64,000 bases of DNA, taken from positions 3,224,001-3,288,000 of the forward strand of contig NZ_CP095481.1 of the NCBI RefSeq assembly GCF_023023025.1. The letters are read 5' to 3'. Numbering within the stretch: the first letter of the stretch is position 1; the number at the start of each line of letters is the position of its first letter. The notes below the pieces were generated by a model. The model saw nothing but the letters and a program-made list of their open reading frames with translations. It did not search any database and had not been told where the DNA came from. Shown here piece after piece: positions 1 through 8,276 of this stretch. Made by a program: the position numbers and the translations under genes. The DNA is from Amycolatopsis sp. WQ 127309 (lineage in GTDB: Bacteria > Actinomycetota > Actinomycetes > Mycobacteriales > Pseudonocardiaceae).

Positions 1-388
1 ACGCGTCCGCGCGGAAGCCGTCACCGGTCAGGTACACCGGCGTCGTCCCGGCCAGCAGCGACCGGAGGAGCACCTGCAGGCCGCCGATGTAGTGCGCCGG
101 CGTGGCCAGCAGCCAGTGCCCCGGCCCGCCGAGGCGGCGGTGGGTGGCCTCGGCGGACGCCGTCAGCGCGCGGGCCGACAGCAGCACGCCCTTGGGCGCG
201 CCGGTCGACCCCGACGTGGCGATGACCACGGCGGTGTCCGGTTCGGCGGGCTCGCCGGGCGCCATCGCGTCCCGCAGCGCGGGGTCGGTGAAGGGCAGCA
301 CGGCCGGACCGCCGCCCAGCGCGTCCGCGAGGGCTCCCTTCAGCACGTCGAGCGCCGCGGGGGAGCCGTCGAGGTGGAGCGGTCGCAG
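1..388 (-). CDS. menE: o-succinylbenzoate-CoA ligase (MenE), 5' part only
   Basis: This is the N-terminal 129 or so codons of an AMP-forming acyl-CoA synthetase, running off the left edge of the window. Around residues 50-65 it has the adenylation P-loop signature TSGSTGAPKG, and downstream LLATPAHYIGGLQVL, typical of MenE. MenE activates o-succinylbenzoate to its CoA ester in menaquinone synthesis. It sits directly behind menB on the same strand, whose product uses the MenE product, so the two form an operon. The start is unclear. The frame opens just past the menB stop with CTG at 388 (or ATT slightly upstream); the first GTG in frame lies about 13 codons further in, so translation is probably coupled to menB. 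Confidence 0.85.
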   Translation of the reverse strand, partial: MRPLHLDGSPAALDVLKGALADALGGGPAVLPFTDPALRDAMAPGEPAEPDTAVVIATSGSTGAPKGVLLSARALTASAEATHRRLGGPGHWLLATPAHYIGGLQVLLRSLLAGTTPVYLTGDGFRADA

Positions 389-389
389 C

Positions 390-1313
390 TCAGTAGTAAT
401 AGGGGACGTCCTTGAAGTCGGGGTCGCGCTTCTGCAGGAACGCGTCGCGGCCTTCGACGGCCTCGTCCTGCATGTACGCCAGCCGGGTGGTCTCGCCGGC
501 GAACAGCTGCTGGCCGACCAGGCCGTCGTCGGTGAGGTTGAACGCGTACTTCAGCATCCGCTGGGCCGTCGGCGACTTGGCGGCGATCGTCCACGCCCAG
601 TCCAGGGCCTCTTTTTCGAGGTCGGCGTGCGGGACGACGGCGTTGACCGCGCCCATCCGGTGCATCTGCTCGGCGGAGTACTCGCGGCCGAGGAAGAAGA
701 TCTCGCGGGCGAACTTCTGGCCGACCATCTTCGCGAGGTAGGCCGAGCCGTAACCGCCGTCGAACGAGCCGACGTCGGCGTCGGTCTGCTTGAACTTCGC
801 GTGCTCTTCGGAAGCGAGCGTGAGATCGCACACCACGTGCAGGGAGTGCCCGCCGCCCGCGGCCCAGCCCGGAACGACCGCGATGACCGGTTTCGGCAGG
901 AACCGGATCAGCCGCTGGACCTCGAGGATGTGCAGCCGGCCGGCCCGCGCGGGGTCCACCGTGTCGGAGGTCTCGCCGCTCGCGTACTGATACCCGGAGC
1001 GTCCGCGAATACGCTGGTCACCACCGGAGCAGAACGCCCACCCGCCGTCCTTGGGCGACGGGCCGTTGCCGGTGAGCAGGACACAGCCGACGTCGGAGCT
1101 CAGCCGGGCGTGGTCGAGGGCCCGGTAGAGCTCGTCGACGGTGTGCGGGCGGAAGGCGTTGCGGACCTCAGGGCGGTCGAACGCGACGCGCACCACGCGT
1201 TTGCCGCCACGGCTCTCAGCGGAGCGGTGGTAGGTGATGTCGGTGAAGGCGAAACCTTCGACCTCGGTCCACGCGGCCGGATCGAACAGCTCGGAAACTC
1301 GGGCGTCATCCAC
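390..1313 (-). CDS. menB: 1,4-dihydroxy-2-naphthoyl-CoA synthase (MenB)
   Basis: MenB is a crotonase-fold enzyme that closes the naphthoquinone ring of o-succinylbenzoyl-CoA. The protein is very close to actinobacterial MenB. It has RPEVRNAFRPHTVDELYRAL near the N-terminus, the oxyanion segment GGWAFCSGGDQRIRGRSGYQ, the second oxyanion glycine region WAAGGGHSLHVV, the active-site aspartate in TDADVGSFDGGYGSAYLA, and the usual C-terminal DAFLQKRDPDFKDVPYYY. The start was set at GTG 1313 (307 aa), where a TATTCT hexamer ends 7 nt upstream, as expected for a leaderless transcript; the N-terminus then aligns with the usual MenB start. GTG 1340 would give 316 aa but has no good ribosome binding site. 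menB is divergent from menD and upstream of menE. Confidence 0.93.
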   Translation of the reverse strand: MDDARVSELFDPAAWTEVEGFAFTDITYHRSAESRGGKRVVRVAFDRPEVRNAFRPHTVDELYRALDHARLSSDVGCVLLTGNGPSPKDGGWAFCSGGDQRIRGRSGYQYASGETSDTVDPARAGRLHILEVQRLIRFLPKPVIAVVPGWAAGGGHSLHVVCDLTLASEEHAKFKQTDADVGSFDGGYGSAYLAKMVGQKFAREIFFLGREYSAEQMHRMGAVNAVVPHADLEKEALDWAWTIAAKSPTAQRMLKYAFNLTDDGLVGQQLFAGETTRLAYMQDEAVEGRDAFLQKRDPDFKDVPYYY

Positions 1314-1364
1314 GTTTGGGAGAATAGGACCTGTGGACACCTTTGATCTGTCGGGAGCCTGCCG
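1314..1364. promoter_or_regulatory. Divergent menB/menD promoter spacer
   Basis: Only 51 bp separate the chosen menB and menD starts. On the minus strand TATTCT (1321-1326) sits 7 nt before the menB GTG, as for a leaderless promoter. On the plus strand GGGAG (1354-1358) sits 6 nt before the menD GTG 1365 and serves as its ribosome binding site, so menD has a short leader. The two promoters must overlap each other or reach into the neighbouring coding regions. No clear -35 box is visible for either direction. Confidence 0.45.
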
Positions 1365-3041
1365 GTGAACCCTTCCACCGCGCAGGCCAGGGTCATCGTC
1401 GACGAACTCGTCCGCAACACCGTCTCGCACGTCGTGCTGTGCCCGGGCTCCCGCAACGCGCCGCTGTCGATCGCGCTGTACGACGCCGCGGCGTCGGGCA
1501 AGCTCCGGCTGCACGTCCGGATCGACGAGCGCGGCGCCGGGTTCCTCGCGCTCGGCATCGCCGCGCGCACCGGCCGTCCGGTGGCCGTGCTCTGCACGTC
1601 CGGGACCGCGGCCGCGAACTTCCACCCCGCCGTGCTGGAGGCCGACCGCGCCGGCGTCCCGCTGATCGTGATGACCGCCGACCGGCCGCCCGAGCTGCGG
1701 GCCGCGGGGGCGTCGCAGGTCATCGACCAGCACCGGCTGTTCGGCAACGCCGCCCGCTACTTCGACGAGCTGGCCGTCGCCGAGCGCCGCGCCGGGCAGA
1801 ACTCGTACTGGCGCAGCCAGATCTGCCGGGCCTGGAACGCCGCGTACGGCGAGTGGCGCTGCGGCCCGGTGCACCTGAACATCCCGTTCCGCGAGCCGCT
1901 CGTGCCGGATCCGGACGACGACGGCGAGTGGTACGAGTCCCTGGACGGCCGTCCCGACGGCTCTCGCTGGACCGAGCTGCCCGACTTCGGCGCGCTGCCG
2001 TCGTTCGTGGTGCCTTCGGCGCGCCACGGCCTGGTCATCGCGTGCGACACCGGCGTCCAGGCGGCGAGCGAGTGGGCCGAGCAGCACGGCTGGCCGGTGA
2101 TCTCGGAGACCGGCGGCCTCGGGCTGTCCGGCGGCACGGCGATCTCGTCCGGCGCGTGGCTGCTGGGCGTCACGGAGTTCATCACGCGGCACAAGCCGGA
2201 GCAGGTGCTCTGCCTGGGCCGGCCGACGGTGTTCCGGCAGATCCAGAACGTCCTCTCGGACGCCTCCGTCGAGGTGCTGCTGGTCCGGCCGGACTCGGAC
2301 TGGCCGGCGCCCGCGCACAACGTCCGGCAGGTCGGGCAGTGGTTCGACGAGCCGACCAAGCCCGCCGACCCGGAGTGGCTGGCCAGCTGGCGCCGGGCCG
2401 ACGAAGCGGCGTCCGCGGCGGTCACGGCGGTGCTGGCGTCGGAGCCGTGGCCCTCGGGGTTGCGCCTGGCGTCGGAGCTGGTGGACGCGCTGCCGCCGGA
2501 CTCGCTGCTGGTGGTGGGCTCGTCCAACCCGACCCGCGACGTGGCGCTGGCGGGCCGGCTGCGCCCGGACGTCCTGGTCCACCGCAATCGCGGCGTCGCG
2601 GGCATCGACGGCACGGTCTCGACGGCGATCGGCGCGGCGACGGTCCACCGCGGCCCGTCGTACGCCCTGCTGGGCGACCTGACGTTCCTGCACGACGCGT
2701 CGGGGCTGCTGACGGGCCCGGCGGAGCAGCGCCCGGACCTGACGATCGTGGTCTGCAACGACGACGGCGGCGGGATATTTTCCCTGCTGGAGCAGGGCGC
2801 CCCGGAGCACTCGGCGAGCTTCGAGCGGGTGTTCGGCACCCCGCACGGCGCCGACCTGGGCGCGCTGTGCGCGGGCTACCGGGTGCCGCACGTGGTGGCG
2901 GAGACGCTGACGGAGTTCCAGGCCGCGCTCCGCCCCGCACCGGGGCTGCGGGTGGTGGAGGTCCGCGTGGACCGTTCTCGGCACCGTGACCTGCACGCGA
3001 GGTTGCGCTCCGCGGTCAGCGCGGCCGTCTCCGCGGTCTGA
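1365..3041 (+). CDS. menD: 2-succinyl-5-enolpyruvyl-6-hydroxy-3-cyclohexene-1-carboxylate synthase (MenD)
   Basis: This is a thiamine-diphosphate enzyme that joins 2-oxoglutarate-derived succinic semialdehyde to isochorismate, the first committed menaquinone step. It is 558 aa, normal for MenD. The N-terminal Pyr domain has CPGSRNAPLSIAL (substrate-binding Ser/Arg) and the catalytic glutamate in RIDERGAGFLALG. The C-terminal PP domain carries NRGVAGIDGTVSTAIGAA and the Mg/ThDP-binding region GDLTFLHDASGLL through NDDGGGIFSLL. The GTG start has a GGGAG ribosome binding site. It is transcribed away from menB-menE, so three men genes share one short control region. Confidence 0.96.
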   Translation: MNPSTAQARVIVDELVRNTVSHVVLCPGSRNAPLSIALYDAAASGKLRLHVRIDERGAGFLALGIAARTGRPVAVLCTSGTAAANFHPAVLEADRAGVPLIVMTADRPPELRAAGASQVIDQHRLFGNAARYFDELAVAERRAGQNSYWRSQICRAWNAAYGEWRCGPVHLNIPFREPLVPDPDDDGEWYESLDGRPDGSRWTELPDFGALPSFVVPSARHGLVIACDTGVQAASEWAEQHGWPVISETGGLGLSGGTAISSGAWLLGVTEFITRHKPEQVLCLGRPTVFRQIQNVLSDASVEVLLVRPDSDWPAPAHNVRQVGQWFDEPTKPADPEWLASWRRADEAASAAVTAVLASEPWPSGLRLASELVDALPPDSLLVVGSSNPTRDVALAGRLRPDVLVHRNRGVAGIDGTVSTAIGAATVHRGPSYALLGDLTFLHDASGLLTGPAEQRPDLTIVVCNDDGGGIFSLLEQGAPEHSASFERVFGTPHGADLGALCAGYRVPHVVAETLTEFQAALRPAPGLRVVEVRVDRSRHRDLHARLRSAVSAAVSAV

Positions 3042-3166
3042 ACCAACCGGTCAACCGCTTTCCGGGTGTGATCTCAGCAGGCAAGATCCTCCCTTCGGCT
3101 GTTCCTGGTGTCTTCCTGGCTGGCTACGTTCGAGCGCGCTGATCCTCACCCGTTGGAGGGATTCGA

Positions 3167-4684
3167 ATGCGTGCAAGAACTCGCACCGGCCTCGGTGTGC
3201 TCGCGGCCGGGGTCGCCTCGGTGCTGCTCGCCGGTACCGCCAGTGCGGCCCCGACGCCCGGTGCGCCCGGCGTCGGTGACTCGTACTACCCGAACGCCGG
3301 CAACGGCGGGACGGACGTGCTGCACTACGACATCCGCCTGACCTACCAGCCCGCGACCGACGTGCTGGCCGGCACGACGACGCTGCTGCTCACCGCGACC
3401 CAGGACCTCTCGCGGTTCGACCTCGACTTCGCGCTGAAGGCGTCGAGCGTGCTGGTGAACAACCGCCCCGCCCAGTTCACGAACCAGACCGGCAACGGCG
3501 AGCTCGTCATCACGCCGGCGCAGCCGCTGCTCAAGGGCCAGACCGCCACGGTCGTCGTCGCGTACTCGGACACGCCGTCCACCGAGCAGGTCGACGGGCT
3601 CAACGGCTGGAAGAAGGGCCCCTTCGGCGCGCTCGGCGTCGACGAGCCGCAGAGCTCCGCGTGGTGGTTCCCGGCCAACGACCACCCGACCGACAAGGCG
3701 ACCTACGACGTCTCCATCGAGGCGCCGGATGACAACGTTGCCGTCACCAACGGCACGCTCGTCCGCAAGACGAAGAGCCGCGCCGGCTGGACGCGCTGGC
3801 AGTGGCGCAGCACGAAGCAGCAGGCCACGTACCTGACGTCGTTCATCGTCGGCAAGTACGAGCTGAACCAGTCGACGACGCCGGACGGCAAGCCGTTCAT
3901 CACGGCGTACGGCTCCGACCTCGGCGACTCGCTGTACGCGGCGAAGGCCAGCGTCGAGCGGACGCCGGAGATCGACGCGTTCCTGGCGACGAAGTTCGGG
4001 CCGTACCCGTTCGAGGCCGAGGGCGGCGTCGTCACCAGCGGCATCGGTTTCTCGCTGGAGAACCAGACCCGGCCGACCTACGGCACGCGCAACTTCCTCG
4101 CGGGCTCCAACACGACGCTGATCGCGCACGAGAACGCCCACCAGTGGTTCGGCGACAACGTCTCGCTCGGCCGCTGGAGCGACATCTGGCTGAACGAGGG
4201 CTTCGCGTCCTACGCCGAGTGGCTGTGGTCGGAGCACGAGGGCGAGGGCACGGTCGCCGAGCTGGCGCAGTACACCTACGACTCGAACCCGGCCGACGGT
4301 GCCCTGTGGAAGCTCATCCCGGCCGACCCGGGCGCGGACAACCAGTTCGACAACGCGGTGTACGACCGCGGCGCGCTGACGCTGCAGGCGCTGCGCACCG
4401 CCGTCGGCGACGAGTCGTTCTTCAAGATCCTGCAGGCGTGGCAGGCCCAGAAGGGCGGGTCGAACGGCCGGATCCAGGAGTTCATCGCGCTGGCCGAGAA
4501 GGTCTCGGGCAAGCCGCTGTACGACCTGTTCCAGACGTGGCTGTACACGTCGGGCAAGCCGGCGGTCGGCCCGAACGGCGCCTCGCCTGCGGCTTTCACG
4601 GCCCGGACGGCGTCGGTCAAGCCGAAGTCCTTCGACCAGATCCAGGCCAACCACCGGAATCTCGCCGCGGAGCACAAGCACTGA
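3167..4684 (+). CDS. Secreted M1-family zinc metallopeptidase
   Basis: A 505-aa exported peptidase. The N-terminus is a classical signal peptide (RARTR, hydrophobic core, cleavage after TASA near residue 26). The gluzincin zinc site is complete: HENAH near residue 321 and the third ligand in NEGFASYAEWLW about 22 residues later. The exopeptidase motif usually written GxMEN reads GFSLEN here, as in a subgroup of actinobacterial secreted M1 enzymes. Length is short for full aminopeptidase N: the protein has the N-terminal beta saddle and catalytic domain but lacks the long C-terminal domain. The ATG has a strong GGAGG ribosome binding site. Probable role is extracellular peptide trimming; its substrate is unknown, and the link to menD next door appears positional only. 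Confidence 0.9.
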   Translation: MRARTRTGLGVLAAGVASVLLAGTASAAPTPGAPGVGDSYYPNAGNGGTDVLHYDIRLTYQPATDVLAGTTTLLLTATQDLSRFDLDFALKASSVLVNNRPAQFTNQTGNGELVITPAQPLLKGQTATVVVAYSDTPSTEQVDGLNGWKKGPFGALGVDEPQSSAWWFPANDHPTDKATYDVSIEAPDDNVAVTNGTLVRKTKSRAGWTRWQWRSTKQQATYLTSFIVGKYELNQSTTPDGKPFITAYGSDLGDSLYAAKASVERTPEIDAFLATKFGPYPFEAEGGVVTSGIGFSLENQTRPTYGTRNFLAGSNTTLIAHENAHQWFGDNVSLGRWSDIWLNEGFASYAEWLWSEHEGEGTVAELAQYTYDSNPADGALWKLIPADPGADNQFDNAVYDRGALTLQALRTAVGDESFFKILQAWQAQKGGSNGRIQEFIALAEKVSGKPLYDLFQTWLYTSGKPAVGPNGASPAAFTARTASVKPKSFDQIQANHRNLAAEHKH

Positions 4685-4706
4685 GCAGTACCGCTACGCT
4701 CGCGGC

Positions 4707-5156
4707 GTGAGCACGAGAGGTGAGCGGGCGAGGCGCGTCGGGTGGTGGATAACCCTCGCCGTCGCCTCGCTCCTCACCGTGATGTGCATCTGCCTGCTGT
4801 TCGCGGCGATCCGCAACGACCGCTCGATCTCCGGCCAGCTCGGCACGGCGACGGCCACGGTGGACTCGGTGGCGTTCGACCGCACGATCATCCACTTCGA
4901 GACCCCGGACGGCATCGTCCACAGCCCGGCCAACGGAGTCCTGTACCCGGACGGCCTGGCCGCGGGCCAGCTGGTCCGCATCGAGTACGACGCGACGGAC
5001 CCGGAACTGGCCCGGGTAGCGGGCCGCTCGGCGACGCTGACACTGCTGCCGCTGGGCAGTTTCGTGTTCTTCACGTGGCTGGTGGCGGGCCCGCTGCTGT
5101 GGTGGATCCGGCGCCAGAACAAGCGGGCTGACGCCGAGGCCCCCGCCGCCGTCTGA
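4707..5156 (+). CDS. DUF3592-type membrane protein
   Basis: A 149-aa protein with two membrane segments (about residues 12-34 and 112-134) flanking a small extracytoplasmic beta-rich domain (about residues 40-105). That domain carries a V.Y/P-rich pattern including LVRIEYDATDPELARV, typical of DUF3592. A small conserved membrane protein also lies between menD and the mgtA mannosyltransferase in Mycobacterium tuberculosis (Rv0556), so position and topology agree. The GTG start lacks a ribosome binding site, but TACGCT (4695-4700) lies exactly 6 nt upstream, indicating a leaderless transcript. Function unknown. Confidence 0.75.
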   Translation: MSTRGERARRVGWWITLAVASLLTVMCICLLFAAIRNDRSISGQLGTATATVDSVAFDRTIIHFETPDGIVHSPANGVLYPDGLAAGQLVRIEYDATDPELARVAGRSATLTLLPLGSFVFFTWLVAGPLLWWIRRQNKRADAEAPAAV

Positions 5157-5301
5157 CCAGCCGCCGCGCTCCCATCGTGGGCCACGGCATCGGCGCGCCT
5201 GATCCTCGTCTGACCAGCAAAGAGTCCCCACCGCACCCAGGGGGGCGTGCCCAGTCCCAGTCTATCGGCGCCGCACCGGCAAAGGGGTGCTCCGGCAAAT
5301 C

Positions 5302-5329
5302 TGTGGATAACTGCACGCGATGTGGATAA
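5302..5329. other. Pair of perfect DnaA-box sequences in a gene-free stretch
   Basis: TGTGGATAA occurs at 5302-5310 and again at 5321-5329, in the same orientation and 19 bp apart. Its reverse complement is TTATCCACA, the strict DnaA-box consensus. They lie in the 443-bp stretch 5157-5599, which otherwise holds the 20-copy repeat below and no gene I can support. No dnaA, dnaN or AT-rich unwinding region is nearby, so this is not an origin. A DnaA titration or regulatory role is possible but unproven; similar TGTGGATAAC pairs can recur in actinobacterial intergenic DNA. Confidence 0.45.
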
Positions 5330-5420
5330 CTCGCCGCCAGGATCGTTGGGCGGGTGACTTCGCGCTCGATTCCTGTCCGCAGGAGGCTGCGGACCGAGTC
5401 GAGTCGTTCAACAATCTCCG

Positions 5421-5580
5421 CGGCGATGCGGCGATGCGGCGATGCGGCGATGCGGCGATGCGGCGATGCGGCGATGCGGCGATGCGGCGATGCGGCGATG
5501 CGGCGATGCGGCGATGCGGCGATGCGGCGATGCGGCGATGCGGCGATGCGGCGATGCGGCGATGCGGCGATGCGGCGATG
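5421..5580. repeat. Tandem repeat: 20 perfect copies of CGGCGATG
   Basis: Bases 5421-5580 are exactly 160 bp of the 8-bp unit CGGCGATG with no mismatch. Because 8 is not a multiple of 3, all frames of a strand read the same 8-residue repeat (RRCGDAAM on plus, RIAASPHR on minus). This makes long open frames across the array that are artefacts. The array lies between the DUF3592 gene and the stop of the leftward GNAT gene. Perfect identity implies recent expansion by slippage, so copy number should vary between strains. Confidence 0.97.
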
Positions 5581-5599
5581 ACCCAGACCAAGACCAAGC

Positions 5600-6157
5600 T
5601 CAACTCGTCTCCCGCAGCCACCGGCTCCGCGTGATCTCGTACTCGACCTCACCCTGTTCGGTGCCCGGAAGCACCTCGGCGAAGTCCTCCGCCGAGGTGA
5701 ACGCGCGGGCGAACGTCAGCCCGGCCGACGCCATCGTCGCCCGTGAGGGCGTGTTGACCGCCATCGTCTGGGCGAAGATCCGGTCCAGTCCCAGCTCCGC
5801 GAAGCCGTACCGGAGCAGCTCGCGTGAACCTTCCCGCGCGTATCCGCAACGCCAGTGCCGGCGCAGCAGCCGGTATCCCAGCTCGGCCTCGCCCTCGACC
5901 GAAGGCTGGTCCGGTCCGTGCGGTGGCCGCAGGATCCACCAGCCGACGAAGTCCTCGCCGGCGAAGCCCATCCAGAAGCCGAAACCGGGTGAGACGGCCA
6001 TCCGGCGCCGGTGTGCGGCCTCGACTTCGGCCCGGGTCGCCGCCCGGCCCGTCAGGTACCGCATCACCTCCGGGTCGGAGTCCAGCTCGATCTCCAGCTC
6101 GAGGTGCTCGTCGGCCAGGGGTACGAGCGTCAGGCGCGCGGTGTGGAGGGTGGGCAT
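5600..6157 (-). CDS. GNAT-family N-acetyltransferase
   Basis: A 185-aa RimJ/RimL-type acetyltransferase. It begins with LHTARLTLVPLADEHLE, the usual opening of this subfamily, and has the acetyl-CoA-binding region LGYRLLRRHWRCGYAREGSRELLRYGF (the Q/RxxGxG/A loop appears as RxxGYA) followed by ELGLDRIFAQTMAVNTPSRATMASAG. The family acetylates amino groups on small molecules or protein N-termini; the substrate cannot be told. The stop lies 19 bp past the CGGCGATG array. It may be cotranscribed with the IMPase-family gene upstream (31-bp gap). Confidence 0.88.
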   Translation of the reverse strand: MPTLHTARLTLVPLADEHLELEIELDSDPEVMRYLTGRAATRAEVEAAHRRRMAVSPGFGFWMGFAGEDFVGWWILRPPHGPDQPSVEGEAELGYRLLRRHWRCGYAREGSRELLRYGFAELGLDRIFAQTMAVNTPSRATMASAGLTFARAFTSAEDFAEVLPGTEQGEVEYEITRSRWLRETS

Positions 6158-6188
6158 GTCCCGATCTTCACAGCGCGCGCAACCCGTT

Positions 6189-7025
6189 TCAGCCCGCGTG
6201 GGCCGTCTCCTGCCACCAGCCCAGCACCTCGTCCGCCACTCCCGGGGCCGCCACCAGCAGGCCGTCCGTCGGCAGCGCCGTGTCTTCGCCGTGCCGGTCC
6301 AGCACCACCGCGCCCGCCTCGATGGCCATCGCCACCGAGCCCGCGACGTCCCACTCGTGGTAGCTGTGCAGCACCGCCGCCGCCGCGTGGCCCAGCGCCA
6401 CCTGGGCGATCGACAGCGCCGCCGAGCCCAGCACCCGGACGCCCGCGTGGGCCGCCGCCGCGCGCTCGATGAACTCGCCCATCCCCGGCCACGGCCCGCG
6501 CCGGGCGAACTCCGTGAACACCAGCGCGCCCGCCGTGACGCAGCGGTCCGTCAGCCGGACCGGGGTGCCGTTCGCGCGGGCCCCCCGGCCGCGCGCCGCG
6601 GCGTAGATCTGGGCCCGGTACGGGTCCGCCACCACCCCGACCACCGGGCCGGCCGCGTCGACCAGCGCCAGGCTGTAGGCGCACCACGGCACCCCGGCGA
6701 CGTAGTTCGCGGTGCCGTCCACCGAGTCGACGACCCAGCGGTACTCCGCGACGTCCGCGCCGTGGTCGGCGCCGAACTCGTGGCCCACCACCGGGATGCC
6801 CGGGAACTCGGCGGTCAGCACGCGCCGCGTGTGCCGCTCGAGGATCCGGTCGGTGTCGGTGACCCAGTCGAACGGCGAGTCGAGCGTGGCCGGGTGCGCA
6901 CCCCGGCCGGCGGTCGCGGTGATCACGTCGGTGGCGTCGTTGGCCAGGCGCCCGGCCACTTCGAGGGCCCTCGACAGCAGGCCGGGCTCCACGGGCCGCG
7001 GCGGCCTGGAGGACAAGAGGGTCAT
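6189..7025 (-). CDS. Inositol-monophosphatase-family phosphatase
   Basis: A 278-aa Mg-dependent phosphatase of the IMPase/FIG superfamily. The metal-site motif appears as WVVDSVDGTANYVAG around residues 98-112 (family DPIDGTxNF, here with Ser-Val), preceded by the conserved acidic GHEFG segment. The second motif is YHEWDVAGSVAMAIEAGAVV near residue 225. Members hydrolyse inositol-1-phosphate, histidinol phosphate or PAP; none can be singled out. Actinobacteria need inositol for phosphatidylinositol and mycothiol, and the divergent neighbour is a PI-mannoside-type mannosyltransferase, so inositol-phosphate hydrolysis is attractive but unproven. Confidence 0.85.
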   Translation of the reverse strand: MTLLSSRPPRPVEPGLLSRALEVAGRLANDATDVITATAGRGAHPATLDSPFDWVTDTDRILERHTRRVLTAEFPGIPVVGHEFGADHGADVAEYRWVVDSVDGTANYVAGVPWCAYSLALVDAAGPVVGVVADPYRAQIYAAARGRGARANGTPVRLTDRCVTAGALVFTEFARRGPWPGMGEFIERAAAAHAGVRVLGSAALSIAQVALGHAAAAVLHSYHEWDVAGSVAMAIEAGAVVLDRHGEDTALPTDGLLVAAPGVADEVLGWWQETAHAG

Positions 7026-7154
7026 GCCTGCTTAGTCTGGGCCCCGCTGGTTTCCGGGACACGACCTTGAGATGACATGTCGTGGCCGATCTGTTCCGGC
7101 AGCGTTGGCCGCGGTGTCACGCGGTCGCCAGGATCGGGTGCGATCGTCGGGAAC

Positions 7155-8273
7155 GTGCGAGTCGCGATAGTCACCGAAAGTTTCCTGCCCCAGGTGAACG
7201 GCGTGACCAACTCCGTCCTGCGGGTGGTCGAGCACCTGCGCGAACGCCGGCACGACGTGCTGATCATCGCGCCCGGCCCCGGCCCGGACTCCTACCGCGG
7301 CGCCCCGGTGGTCCGGATCCCGGCGCTCGACTTCCCCGGCGTGCACTCGCTGCCGATCGGCGTGCCGACGCGCACCGTGCTGACGGCGCTGGCCGCGTTC
7401 GGCCCGGACGTCGTGCACCTGGCGTCGCCGTTCGTGGTCGGCGCCCGCGGGCTCGCCGCCGCGCGCCGGCTGCGGGTGCCCTCGATCGCCGTCTACCAGA
7501 CCGACATCGCCGGGTTCGCCGCCGCGTACGGCTTCGGCCTCGCCGCGCGCGCCGCCTGGCGCTGGGTGCGGCGGCTGCACTCCCGGGCCGACCGGACGCT
7601 GGCGCCGTCGACGGACTCCGTCGAGCAGCTGCGGCAGCACGGCGTGCCCCGGGTGCACCGCTGGGCGCGAGGGGTCGACATCGACCGGTTCTCCCCGGCG
7701 CACGCCGATGCCGCGCTGCGAGCCGAGCTGGCACCCAACGGCGAGCTGCTGGTCGGGTTCGTCGGCCGGCTGGCGCCCGAGAAGGAGGTCGACCGGCTGG
7801 CCGCGCTGGCCGGCGTCCCCGGCATCCGCGTGGTCGTCGTCGGAGACGGCCCCGACCTGCCCGCGCTGAAGGAGCAGCTCCCGGACGCGGCCTTCCTCGG
7901 CGCGAAGTACGGCGACGAGCTGTCGGCCGCGTACGCGAGCTTCGACGTCTTCGTCCACACCGGACCGCACGAGACGTTCTGCCAGGCGGTGCAGGAGGCG
8001 ATGGCGTCCGGCCTGCCCGTGCTCGCGCCCGACGCGGGCGGCCCGAAGGACCTCGTGCTGCCCGGCCGCACCGGCTACCTGCTGCCCGCGGACCGCGAGC
8101 GGTTCGGCCCGGCGCTGCTCGAGAAGGTCGACGCCCTGCGGGACGCCGCGCTGCGGGCGCGGCTCGGCGAGAAGGCGCGCAAGGTCGTGCTCGGCCGGAC
8201 CTGGCCGGCCGTCTGCCACGAGCTCGTGGGGCACTACGAAGCGGTGCAGGGCCGAGCCGCGCGCGCGGCTTGA
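7155..8273 (+). CDS. mgtA: GT4 GDP-mannose-dependent mannosyltransferase (MgtA-like)
   Basis: A 372-aa GT-B glycosyltransferase. It opens with [24 protein letters not shown] and has [16 protein letters not shown], then the nucleotide-sugar domain with [20 protein letters not shown] and the E-x7-E motif region [18 protein letters not shown]. Sequence and position (between menD and menG) match M. tuberculosis Rv0557 (MgtA, once called PimB), which transfers mannose from GDP-mannose to a glycolipid acceptor for lipomannan-like products. The start was placed at GTG 7155 because the reading frame upstream, to 7077, is not conserved-looking and MgtA begins at this motif. The next GT gene starts 3 bp after the stop, so the pair is an operon. 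Confidence 0.85.
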   Translation: MRVAIVTESFLPQVNGVTNSVLRVVEHLRERRHDVLIIAPGPGPDSYRGAPVVRIPALDFPGVHSLPIGVPTRTVLTALAAFGPDVVHLASPFVVGARGLAAARRLRVPSIAVYQTDIAGFAAAYGFGLAARAAWRWVRRLHSRADRTLAPSTDSVEQLRQHGVPRVHRWARGVDIDRFSPAHADAALRAELAPNGELLVGFVGRLAPEKEVDRLAALAGVPGIRVVVVGDGPDLPALKEQLPDAAFLGAKYGDELSAAYASFDVFVHTGPHETFCQAVQEAMASGLPVLAPDAGGPKDLVLPGRTGYLLPADRERFGPALLEKVDALRDAALRARLGEKARKVVLGRTWPAVCHELVGHYEAVQGRAARAA

Positions 8274-8276
8274 GCC

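Noticed and set aside
390..2996. An 868-codon minus-strand frame ending in menB
   Set aside because: Only the last 307 codons are MenB. The rest is the antisense shadow of menD, kept open by high GC.
5302..5329. DnaA boxes as a replication origin
   Set aside because: Two boxes only, no AT-rich unwinding element and none of the dnaA/dnaN/rnpA/rpmH neighbours.
5320..5634. Open frames on both strands through the CGGCGATG array
   Set aside because: An 8-bp repeat without stop codons is open in every frame by construction; the encoded 8-residue repeats are artefacts, and no start signal or conserved flank supports a gene.
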